A stretch of 64,000 nucleotides of DNA, from contig NZ_CP089924.1 in NCBI RefSeq assembly GCF_021284765.1, positions 620,001 to 684,000 on the forward strand, in the 5' to 3' direction. The stretch comes from Lysobacter sp. 5GHs7-4 (GTDB taxonomy: Bacteria > Pseudomonadota > Gammaproteobacteria > Xanthomonadales > Xanthomonadaceae). A program made the translations under genes and the position numbers. Of the stretch, positions 29,791 to 36,899 are shown one piece after another. A model generated the notes under the pieces. It did not search any database. It was not told where the DNA came from and saw only the letters and a program-made list of their open reading frames with translations. Each line of letters begins with the position of its first letter. The stretch's first letter is position 1.

Positions 29791-32427
29791 ATGAACGACG
29801 CCCATAGGCCCCATCCGGAAGCGCCGCAGCTGCGCACCCTGCTGCTGACCGACCTGTGCGATTCGACCACCCTGGTCGAGCGCCTGGGCGACGGCCCGGC
29901 GGCCGAGCTGTTCCGCGAGCACGACCGCCTGGTGCTGCAATTGCAGCAGCAATGGCGCGGCCGCCTGATCGATCGTTCCGACGGCCTGCTGCTGCTGTTC
30001 GAACGCCCGATCGACGGCCTGGGTTTCGCCCTGGATTACGAGCGCGGCCTGCGCGAGATCGGACGCGAGCGCAAGCAGACCCTGTTGGCGCGCGCCGGCC
30101 TGCACGTGGGCGAAGTGCTGACCTGGCGCAACAGCGACGAGGCGGTCAAGGTCGGCGCCAAGCCGCTGGAAGTCGAAGGCCTGGCCAAGCCCATGGCCGG
30201 GCGATTGATGGCGATGGCGCGACCGGGCCAGATCCTGCTGTCGGCGGTGGCCGAGCCGCTGGCGCACCGCGCCGCGCGCGAACTCGGCGAGCGCGGCCAA
30301 CAACTGCTGTGGAAGTCCTACGGCCGCTGGCGCTTCAAAGGCGTGCCCGACGCGCAGGAAATCTACGAGGTCGGCGAGCCCGGCATCGCGCCGCTGCGCG
30401 CGCCGCCGAATTCGCCCAAGGCCTGGCGCGACGTGCCGCTGTGGCGGCGCCCGGCCGCGCTGGCGGCGGAGGTCGCGGTGCTGGCGGTGATCGGCGTGGG
30501 CGTGTGGTTCGTGACCAAGCCGCAGCCGGCGATCGCCTTCAACGAGCGCGACTGGGTGGTGGTCGGCGACCTGCGCAACCTCACCGGTCAGAGCGTGCTG
30601 GACGATTCGCTGGAGCAGGCGTTCCGCATCAGCCTGGAGCAGTCGCGCTACGTCAACGTGCTGTCGGACCTGAAGGCGCGCGACACCCTGGCGCGCATGC
30701 AGCGCAAGCCCGACACCTTCCTGGACCGCACCGTCGCCTCCGAAATCGCGCTGCGCGACGGCGCGCGCGCGGTGATCCTGCCGACCGTGGCCGAAGTCGG
30801 CGGGCGCGTGCGGGTGAGCGCGGAAGTCATCGACCCGCACACCCAGACCACGGTCTACGCCGAGTCCGTCGACGGCGTCGGCGCCGGCTCGGCGCTGTCC
30901 TCGATCGACCAGGTCACCGCCAGCCTGCGCAACAAGCTGGGCGAAGCGCTGAAGTCGATCGACAACGACTCCGCGCCGCTGCCGCAGGTGACCACCAAGA
31001 ACCTCGACGCGCTGCGCGCCTACGCGCTGGGCACCAAGGCCTACGCCAAGCGCCAGTTCCCCGAGGCGCTGCAGTACTTCCAGCGCGCGCTGGAGCTGGA
31101 CCCGAACTTCGCCCTCGCCCACATGGGCGTGATGCGCGTGTACGTGAGCAACGCCGACAACGCCGCCGCCAAGCCCTCGCTGACCCGCGCGCTGGCGCTG
31201 CGCGAGCACCTGCCCGCGCGCGACGCGCTGTACCTGGATGCGTGGGCGGCCGAGTTCGGTCCGCAGCCCTCGCGGCGCGCGGCGCCGAAGTGGAAGCTGC
31301 TGGCCGGCCTGTACCCCGATTACTACGCCGGCCAGAGCCGGCTGGCCTGGTTCGATTTCACCTCCGGCCGCTACGACGCCGCCCTGCGCGGCGCGCAGGC
31401 GTTCTCGGCGCCGCAGAATGCGCTGCGCGACATCGCCATGGAGCTCAAGGGCCGCGTCTACCTGGCGCAGGAGCGTCCGGCGCAGGCGCTGGAAAGCTTC
31501 AAGCAGGCCGAAACCGCCGGCCAGTACCCGCCCACGCGCCGCCACGCCGCCGCGCTGGCGACCCTGCGCCGCTATCCCGAGGCGGAAAAGATCCTCGCCG
31601 CGCTGCCCGCCAACGACCGCAGCCTGGGCGCGCTGGTCAACGAGTTCGAACGCATCTCGATCCCGCTGGACCAGGGCCGCCTGAGCGACGCGCAGCGCAG
31701 CGCCGACCGCGCCGCGGCGGCCGCCAGCGGCGCCAATCCGCTGCTGCGCTACCCGTTCGCGATTGCCGACTACTGGACCGACCTGCTGCGCGATCCCAAG
31801 TCGGTGCCGCCGGCCAAGATCGCTGCGCTGGCCGACGCCATCGTCGCCGACGCCGCCAACCCGGCCGGCGAAGCCGATCGCGACGACCTGCTGGTGATGG
31901 CCCTGGCCGCGGTGCGGCTGGGCCAGCGCGCCGGCGACCGCGCCATCGGCGAACGCCTGCTGCCCAAGCTGAGCACGATGACCGAAGAGTCCGGCCATGC
32001 CGGCGCGATCAAGCTGCTGAGCGTGGCCAAGGCCGAGCAGCTGCGCCTGTCGGGCAAGCCGGCCGAAGCGGCTTCGTTGCTGGCGCGCGAAATCGACGGC
32101 ACCGAGCCGTTCCAGCTGCGCGTCGCCCTGCGCGATGCGCTGCGCGATGCCGGCAAGGCCGAGGAAGCGCTGAAGCAGGACCGTTGGCTGGCCGCGCACC
32201 GCGGCCTGGCCTATATCGAGCCCTTGGGCGGCCAGGCCCTGCAGGCGATGAGCGTGGCCGACGCCAGCCTGGCGCCGCTGGACGCGGCCGAACGTTTGCT
32301 GGGTCTGGGTCGTCCGGACGAAGCGCGACGGGAAGCCGAGGCCTTCCGCCGCGCCTGGACGAGCGAGACCTTGCCGCCTTACTTGGCGCGCAGGCTGGAC
32401 GCGACGCTGCCCGCTTCGAAGCAGTGA
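29791..32427 (+). CDS. Putative peptide modification system cyclase (class III cyclase + TPR)
   Basis: An 878-residue membrane protein. Residues ~12-170 are a class III nucleotide-cyclase domain with both metal Asp residues (D21 in LLTDLCDSTTL, D64 in RSDGLLLLF) and Arg138. The transition-state Asn position appears to read Pro134 (KPMAGRL), so activity is uncertain. One membrane helix follows at ~223-246, then a TolB/FlgO-like region (WVVVGDLRNLTGQSVLDDSL) and TPR repeats from about 405 (AYAKRQFPEALQYFQRALEL). This architecture matches the cyclase component that accompanies NHLP-related RiPP peptides in Xanthomonadales, and such a peptide gene follows on the opposite strand. It may sense or signal modification rather than make a ring; the name refers to its nucleotide-cyclase domain. 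Confidence 0.85.
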   Translation: MNDAHRPHPEAPQLRTLLLTDLCDSTTLVERLGDGPAAELFREHDRLVLQLQQQWRGRLIDRSDGLLLLFERPIDGLGFALDYERGLREIGRERKQTLLARAGLHVGEVLTWRNSDEAVKVGAKPLEVEGLAKPMAGRLMAMARPGQILLSAVAEPLAHRAARELGERGQQLLWKSYGRWRFKGVPDAQEIYEVGEPGIAPLRAPPNSPKAWRDVPLWRRPAALAAEVAVLAVIGVGVWFVTKPQPAIAFNERDWVVVGDLRNLTGQSVLDDSLEQAFRISLEQSRYVNVLSDLKARDTLARMQRKPDTFLDRTVASEIALRDGARAVILPTVAEVGGRVRVSAEVIDPHTQTTVYAESVDGVGAGSALSSIDQVTASLRNKLGEALKSIDNDSAPLPQVTTKNLDALRAYALGTKAYAKRQFPEALQYFQRALELDPNFALAHMGVMRVYVSNADNAAAKPSLTRALALREHLPARDALYLDAWAAEFGPQPSRRAAPKWKLLAGLYPDYYAGQSRLAWFDFTSGRYDAALRGAQAFSAPQNALRDIAMELKGRVYLAQERPAQALESFKQAETAGQYPPTRRHAAALATLRRYPEAEKILAALPANDRSLGALVNEFERISIPLDQGRLSDAQRSADRAAAAASGANPLLRYPFAIADYWTDLLRDPKSVPPAKIAALADAIVADAANPAGEADRDDLLVMALAAVRLGQRAGDRAIGERLLPKLSTMTEESGHAGAIKLLSVAKAEQLRLSGKPAEAASLLAREIDGTEPFQLRVALRDALRDAGKAEEALKQDRWLAAHRGLAYIEPLGGQALQAMSVADASLAPLDAAERLLGLGRPDEARREAEAFRRAWTSETLPPYLARRLDATLPASKQ

Positions 32428-32705
32428 ACCACGGTGTGGGTGTCTTGCGACGTCAGGTAGCTGCGTAGCTCATCCCGGGACGCCTGGATTTCTTCCTTCG
32501 GGGCGATGTTCGCCACCATCATGCAGCTCGAATCCGACAGCGCGGCCTTGGTTTGCGCCGGCGCCAGACCGACCCGTCCCAGTGCCGCGGCCGGATCCTG
32601 AACGAACAGCTCGCGGAAATGATCGTCGTTGCCGAGCTTGTCGAGCAGCTTGTCGGCGACCTTCGGATCCAGAGGCGGATGCCCCTTGGTGTTGTCGTTG
32701 CCCAT
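32379..32705 (-). CDS. NHLP-related RiPP precursor peptide
   Basis: A 108-residue peptide. The leader resembles nitrile-hydratase-like leader peptides (DPKVADKLLDKLGNDDHFRE, then LFVQDPAAALGRVGL). The C-terminal part carries Cys61 and Cys95 and ends HTVVHCFEAGSVASSLRAK, where modification would be expected. The ATG at 32705 follows GGGGGAG on the minus strand. Its last 15 codons overlap, in antisense, the 3' end of the cyclase gene (49-base convergent overlap). It is divergent from the SagB-related dehydrogenase. Family membership comes from my recognition of the three-gene cassette; the mature product is unknown. Confidence 0.85.
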   Translation of the reverse strand: MGNDNTKGHPPLDPKVADKLLDKLGNDDHFRELFVQDPAAALGRVGLAPAQTKAALSDSSCMMVANIAPKEEIQASRDELRSYLTSQDTHTVVHCFEAGSVASSLRAK

Positions 32706-32817
32706 CGGTACTCCCCCTAGCAGAGCCTGTTGCGGCCCCGATAGGCGACGAATCTATCCTTGTCGCACGTAGGGGACAACCTCAAACTCCTTAAAAAATG
32801 CAGCGCGGGAGTGGAAT

Positions 32818-33981
32818 ATGCAGGTGAGGCGTTGCGCGGTGGTGTTCATGGAGCCGCGCGAGGAGGTCGGTTTCGATCTGCGATCCCTGCTGGCCGGCGG
32901 CGCCGGACTGCGCCGGCAGCGGCGCTGGCTGGCGCTGGCGCCGCACCTGGACGGCGAAATCGAGATCGACGCCGACGAGCGCGAACTGTTGGGGCAGCTC
33001 AGTCCTGGCGAATGGAGCGCGGCGGATGCCTGGCCCGCGAGCACGACGCAACGCCTGCTCGAGGTCGGCCTGTTGATCGGCGACGCGCCCGCGCACGCGC
33101 ACCACCGCGAACGCGACCAACGCCTGCGCGACGGCCATTGGTGGCCGGCCGCGGCGATGCTTCATCGGCTGGCGCGCTGGGACGGCGTGGACGGCGTGGC
33201 CGACATGGAAGCCAAGGAGCTGACCACCGTGTCGGGCCTGCGCGACAAGCTGGGCGCGCCGCCGCCGCCGGTGCACGAACGCGTGCCGGCCGCGCAACGC
33301 ATCGGCCTGCCGGAAATCGCGCCGGGCGAATTCGACGCACTGCTCGCGCGCCGCGCCACCTGCCGCAACTTCGACCGCGAACGCGCGCTGCCGCGTGAGC
33401 TGTTCGCGCACATGCTGGTGCGCAGCTTCGCCGCCCAGGCCCAGCTGCAGACCCACGACGACGCGGCCTTCCTCAAGAAGCATTCGCCGTCGGCCGGCGG
33501 CCTGCACGCGACCGAGGCCTACCTGATCGTGCAGCGCGTCGAGGGCGTCGCGCCCGGGCTGTACCACTACCACCCGGTCGCCCACGCGCTGGAACCGCTG
33601 CCGTCGCCGCCGGACCTGGGCGCGTTCGCGTTGGCCGCGGTGGCCGGCCAGCATTGGTTCGCCGACGCGCCGGTGCTGGCGGTGCTGGCGCCGCGCTACG
33701 CGCGCTGTTTCTGGAAGTACCGCCATCACGCCAAGGCCTACCGCGCGCTGGTGCTGGACAGCGGCCACCTCTCGCAGACCCTGTACCTGAGCGCGACCGA
33801 GCTGGGCCTGGGCGCGTTCGTCACCTGCGCCATCAACGAGGTCGACATCGAACGCGGCTTCGCCTTGGACCCGCTGGAGGAGGGGCCGCTGGCGGTGTGC
33901 GGCTTCGGCTGGCGCGCCGCCGACCTGCGCACGGCCGAGTTCGACCCCGGCGGCGCGGTGTGGGCGCCGGCCGCGGGCTAG
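32818..33981 (+). CDS. Putative peptide maturation dehydrogenase (SagB-related)
   Basis: A 387-residue protein with a C-terminal nitroreductase-fold, FMN-dependent SagB-type dehydrogenase domain (about 175-380). The signature HSPSAGGLHATEAYLIV begins at His222, and RRATCRNFDRE, SGHLSQTLYLSATELGLGAF are also characteristic. The N-terminal ~150 residues form a separate domain that may bind the peptide leader. SagB-like enzymes oxidise azolines to azoles, yet no YcaO cyclodehydratase is visible here, so the reaction may differ. The ATG at 32818 follows GGGAG. It is divergent from the precursor (112 bases apart), and with the cyclase completes the known three-part cassette. Confidence 0.87.
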   Translation: MQVRRCAVVFMEPREEVGFDLRSLLAGGAGLRRQRRWLALAPHLDGEIEIDADERELLGQLSPGEWSAADAWPASTTQRLLEVGLLIGDAPAHAHHRERDQRLRDGHWWPAAAMLHRLARWDGVDGVADMEAKELTTVSGLRDKLGAPPPPVHERVPAAQRIGLPEIAPGEFDALLARRATCRNFDRERALPRELFAHMLVRSFAAQAQLQTHDDAAFLKKHSPSAGGLHATEAYLIVQRVEGVAPGLYHYHPVAHALEPLPSPPDLGAFALAAVAGQHWFADAPVLAVLAPRYARCFWKYRHHAKAYRALVLDSGHLSQTLYLSATELGLGAFVTCAINEVDIERGFALDPLEEGPLAVCGFGWRAADLRTAEFDPGGAVWAPAAG

Positions 33982-34324
33982 TCCGCGACGCCGAAGCCCG
34001 TCCTTGTATGAATGGGGTGCCGGCGGACCTCGGCCGTCCGTCCTGCCCGGCCCCGGCGCCACGCGCGCGGGGCCGCCAGGCGGCCACGGTTCGGCGCAGG
34101 GCGGGCACGGCTGATCGCAATGGGGCGGGATCGTGCAAGGGCCGCCGGTCCGTCCGCAGGCCGGGGTGTTCTGCGCTCAAGTGATTGTTGCCATTGACTT
34201 TATTTCCCCGCTCTGCGGCCGGCAGCGGCGCCGATCGCGCGCCCGGGATTGGTTGAAGGTCACATTTCGCGGGCGTAACGTCGGGCATCCGCAATCCGGC
34301 TGTCCGCACTCCAGGAGTCGAACT
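33982..34324. other. Gap without a supported gene (343 bp)
   Basis: Between the SagB-related gene and the first small secreted protein. GC falls near its right half (ATTGTTGCCATTGACTTTAT, about 34183-34202), where a TTGACT hexamer could be a -35 element for the downstream array. No gene, RNA or repeat was recognised. Confidence 0.5.
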
Positions 34325-34771
34325 ATGAAGTTCCGCGTTTGGGCCTTGTCGCTGTTGCTGGTGGCCCCTGTCACGTTCGCGTCGGTCGATCGCGGCGTGC
34401 TGCAGTTCGAATCGATCCGCTCCCAGCAGACCGAAATCCGCAGCGCCGTGCAGGCCGCCAGCGGCCGCTACCGGGAAATGTCGGCCAACACGCGCGGCGA
34501 GCTGTTGGCCAAGCAGGACCACCTGTTCCAGCTGATGCAGGGCAAGCAGTCGACCCAGGAGCTCAACGAAGAGCAGAAGACCGACGTCTTCAACACCCTG
34601 GAATGGATCGAGGCTGCGATCAACAAGGCCGACGACGAGCGCATGGTCTGCGAACGCCGCCCGGTGCTGGGCAGCACGCGCAAGGAGCGCGTGTGCAAGA
34701 CCGTCGGTCAGTTGCGCGCTGAGCGCGAATCGGCCCGCGAACGCATGCAAAACGGCGACGTGCGCCAGTAA
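34325..34771 (+). CDS. Small secreted protein, tandem paralogue 1
   Basis: A 148-residue exported protein of unknown function. A signal peptide (MKFRVWALSLLLVAPVTFAS) precedes a helical domain with QQTEIRSAVQAASGRYREM, TRGELLAKQDHLFQLM and FNTLEWIEAAINKADDER. A C-terminal cysteine pair lies in a C-x14-C hairpin containing GSTRKERVC. The same segments recur in the three proteins at 35069, 35680 and 36335, so this is a paralogous array. The closest is the copy at 36335 (identical VCERRPVLGSTRKERVCKTV block). The ATG at 34325 follows CCAGGAG. The Cys pair probably forms a disulfide in the periplasm or outside the cell. No enzymatic motif is visible. Confidence 0.75.
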   Translation: MKFRVWALSLLLVAPVTFASVDRGVLQFESIRSQQTEIRSAVQAASGRYREMSANTRGELLAKQDHLFQLMQGKQSTQELNEEQKTDVFNTLEWIEAAINKADDERMVCERRPVLGSTRKERVCKTVGQLRAERESARERMQNGDVRQ

Positions 34772-34777
34772 CGCCTG

Positions 34778-34812
34778 GCGGGCTCGGCGCGCATGCCGCG
34801 CGTCGAGCCCGC
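34778..34812 (+). terminator. Long GC-rich hairpin after paralogue 1
   Basis: GCGGGCTCGGCGCGC (34778-34792) pairs with GCGCGTCGAGCCCGC (34798-34812) around ATGCC, allowing one G-T pair. No T run follows; the AGGAGG of the truncated copy begins two bases later. It may terminate, or hide that ribosome-binding site. Confidence 0.5.
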
Positions 34813-34825
34813 TAGGAGGCGCATC

Positions 34826-35032
34826 GTGAAAATGTCGCTTGTATGGACGCCGGCGCTCATGCCGTGCGTCGCCTCCGCCGCTACCGCCAATGTCGGCCTT
34901 CTCGGCCAGATCCTGCAGGAACAGCGCCAGATCCGCGCCGCGTCCGAGCGCGCGACCGGCCGGTGCCGCGTCGGCGTCGCGCGCGCGATCCCATCCAGCC
35001 ATCGACCGCCGCCGTCCTCGCCGTTAGAGTGA
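34826..35032 (+). pseudogene. Truncated copy of the small secreted protein family
   Basis: A GTG at 34826 with a strong AGGAGG Shine-Dalgarno opens a 68-codon frame. It begins with a signal-like segment and then GQILQEQRQIRAASERATGR, which aligns with the Q-x-QIR...GRY start of the neighbouring paralogues. After that point homology stops (RCRVGVARAIPSSHRPPPSS) and the LLAKQ, EWIEAAIN and Cys-pair segments are missing. It looks like an internally deleted fifth member of the array, though a short expressed peptide cannot be excluded. Confidence 0.65.
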
Positions 35033-35068
35033 TCGGGCCCGGAATGGGCGCGGGCTGGAGAGGTGGCG

Positions 35069-35536
35069 ATGCGTTCGTTGGCCATAGGGACCTTGTTGCT
35101 GGCGGTACCCGCCGCGGCCGCGCGCGAGCGCGCGTCGGCACCGCCGCCGTTGCCGATCGTGGCGATCGTCGAACAGCAAAAGCAGATCCGCGCCGACGAC
35201 ATCGCGCGCCGCGGCCGTTACGGCCAGCTGCCGCTGGCCACCCGCGCCGAGCTGATGACCAAGCAAGTGGAAATCCTCAGCCTGGTCGAGGACAAGGCCA
35301 GCACCGCCGAGCTGAGCCGGCGCGAGCAGGTGGAAGTGTTCAACCGCCTGGAATGGATCGAGGCCACGGTCAACGACACTGAGGACGAGCGCATGATCTG
35401 TCGGATCGAGCGCACCCTGGGCAGCAACCGCATGGTCCGCACCTGTCGCACCGTGGCCGACGAGCGCAAGGAAAAAGAGCGCGCCGGTCGCAGCCTGGAC
35501 CGTCGCCCGCGTCAGGTCGGCGGGCGGGAAATCTGA
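35069..35536 (+). CDS. Small secreted protein, tandem paralogue 2
   Basis: A 155-residue paralogue. The signal peptide (MRSLAIGTLLLAVPAAAARE) is followed by a Pro-rich linker, EQQKQIRADDIARRGRYGQL, TRAELMTKQVEILSLVEDKA and FNRLEWIEATVNDTEDER. The C-x14-C pair is retained (ICRIERTLGSNRMVRTCRT), and the end is Arg-rich. It is most like the copy at 35680 in its EDER...CR...GS block. The ATG at 35069 lies behind GGAGAGG; a GTG six bases earlier is also possible. Function unknown. Confidence 0.75.
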   Translation: MRSLAIGTLLLAVPAAAARERASAPPPLPIVAIVEQQKQIRADDIARRGRYGQLPLATRAELMTKQVEILSLVEDKASTAELSRREQVEVFNRLEWIEATVNDTEDERMICRIERTLGSNRMVRTCRTVADERKEKERAGRSLDRRPRQVGGREI

Positions 35537-35679
35537 CGCGTTCCAGCGGGCTGAGATTGTCGACGTATTTTTGGTGCCTTGCGTCGACAAATTTTCCACG
35601 AAACTTGCCAATCGACAGAACCCCATGCCGCCGATAGCGTGATCCGGTCCGAATGAGCGGATGCGAAGGGGGCGAGTTC

Positions 35680-36138
35680 ATGCGTGGTTTGTTGTTGCTT
35701 GGCGTCTTGTGGCTGGCATCCACGGCTGCAGGCGCGGCCGATGCCGCTGGCCGTCCGCCGTTGGCGATCTCGGATATCACCGCCCAACAAACGCAGATCC
35801 GCGAGGATGTGATCGCGCAGCGCGGCCGCTACAAGGACATGCCGGCCGCCACCCGGGCCGACCTGCTGGCCAAGCAGGCCGAGGTGCTGGCGATGGTGGA
35901 GGGGAAAACCACCTCCGCCGAGCTCAGTCCGCACGAGCAGGTCGAGGTGTTCAATCGCCTGGAATGGATCGAGGCCGCGATCAACGACGCCGAGGACGAG
36001 CGCATGGTGTGTCGGCGCGAGAAAACCATCGGCAGCACGCGGCTGACCCGGGTCTGTCGCACCGCCGCGCAAGAGCGCGAGGCCCGCGACGCGGCCCGCG
36101 GGGCCTTGGATCGGGGCGATATTCAGAATCGCCGTTGA
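35680..36138 (+). CDS. Small secreted protein, tandem paralogue 3
   Basis: A 152-residue paralogue with a signal peptide (MRGLLLLGVLWLASTAAGAA), then TAQQTQIREDVIAQRGRYKD, TRADLLAKQAEVLAMVEGKT and FNRLEWIEAAINDAEDER. The cysteine pair is VCRREKTIGSTRLTRVC (C-x14-C). The ATG at 35680 follows a GGGGGCGAG purine run; an earlier ATG at 35653 would precede a non-hydrophobic extension. Upstream (about 35555-35640) the DNA is relatively AT-rich and could hold its own promoter. Function unknown. Confidence 0.75.
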   Translation: MRGLLLLGVLWLASTAAGAADAAGRPPLAISDITAQQTQIREDVIAQRGRYKDMPAATRADLLAKQAEVLAMVEGKTTSAELSPHEQVEVFNRLEWIEAAINDAEDERMVCRREKTIGSTRLTRVCRTAAQEREARDAARGALDRGDIQNRR

Positions 36139-36334
36139 GGCCGGATCGGGACGCGACACGCCCGCGCGGGACGGCGCCGGCGCCGTCCGGGCCGATCGGA
36201 AACCTGAACGCGCGAGCGCACGGATAAGCGGTGCCCGCAAGCATAAGACGGGCGTACGAACCGTGCCTACAGGCAGTCGACAGCGCCGATTCGGCAAAGT
36301 ACTTTCGGCAGTCCCAAATCCACGGACCGCTGTA

Positions 36335-36796
36335 ATGTCGATGAAGCATCTAGTTCTGGCCACGGTACTGACCTGCCTGCTCGCGCCCGCGGCGTACGCT
36401 TCGGCCGATCGCAAGGCGCTGCAGGCCGAGTCGATTCGCAGCCAGCAGGCGGAGATCCGCGCGGGCGTGGAAGCGCGCACCGGTCGTTACAAGGACTTGC
36501 CCGCCGGTACGCGTTCGGAGCTGCTGGCCAAGCAGAGCGAAGTGCTGCGCATGATCGACGGCAAGCAGTCCACCGACGAGCTGGACGAGAACCAGAAGGT
36601 CGAAGTGTTCAACGCGCTGGAATGGATCGAGGCCGCGATCAACAAGGCCGACGACGAACGCCTGGTCTGCGAGCGCCGCCCGGTGCTGGGCAGCACGCGC
36701 AAGGAGCGCGTGTGCAAGACCGTCGCGCAGATGCGCGACGAGCGCGAAGCCGCGCGCAGGAGCATGGACACGCACGGCGGCATCAAGACCAACTGA
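36335..36796 (+). CDS. Small secreted protein, tandem paralogue 4
   Basis: A 153-residue paralogue. The signal peptide (MSMKHLVLATVLTCLLAPAA) precedes SIRSQQAEIRAGVEARTGRY, TRSELLAKQSEVLRMIDGKQ and FNALEWIEAAINKADDER. The Cys hairpin is identical to that of paralogue 1 (CERRPVLGSTRKERVC), which suggests a recent duplication or gene conversion between the outer members. A start at 36341 is equally possible. A canonical terminator follows 24 bases after the stop, marking the end of the array. Function unknown. Confidence 0.75.
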   Translation: MSMKHLVLATVLTCLLAPAAYASADRKALQAESIRSQQAEIRAGVEARTGRYKDLPAGTRSELLAKQSEVLRMIDGKQSTDELDENQKVEVFNALEWIEAAINKADDERLVCERRPVLGSTRKERVCKTVAQMRDEREAARRSMDTHGGIKTN

Positions 36797-36819
36797 TACG
36801 CCGCGAATGCGGAACCCGA

Positions 36820-36847
36820 CGGGCGGCCAGTGGCCGCCCGTTTTCGT
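36820..36847 (+). terminator. Intrinsic terminator ending the small-protein array
   Basis: CGGGCGGCC (36820-36828), loop AGT, and GGCCGCCCG (36832-36840) form a perfect 9-bp stem followed directly by TTTTCGTT. This is the clearest Rho-independent terminator in the window, and lies between the plus-strand array and the convergent comM gene. Confidence 0.9.
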
Positions 36848-36899
36848 TGCGGCGTTGTCGTGCCGGCGTGGCGCCGCCAGCGCGGCGGTCGCCGTAGCG

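Noticed and set aside
29086..32199. A ~1000-codon minus-strand frame opposite the peptide cyclase gene
   Set aside because: Antisense shadow; the plus strand encodes clear cyclase, membrane and TPR segments.
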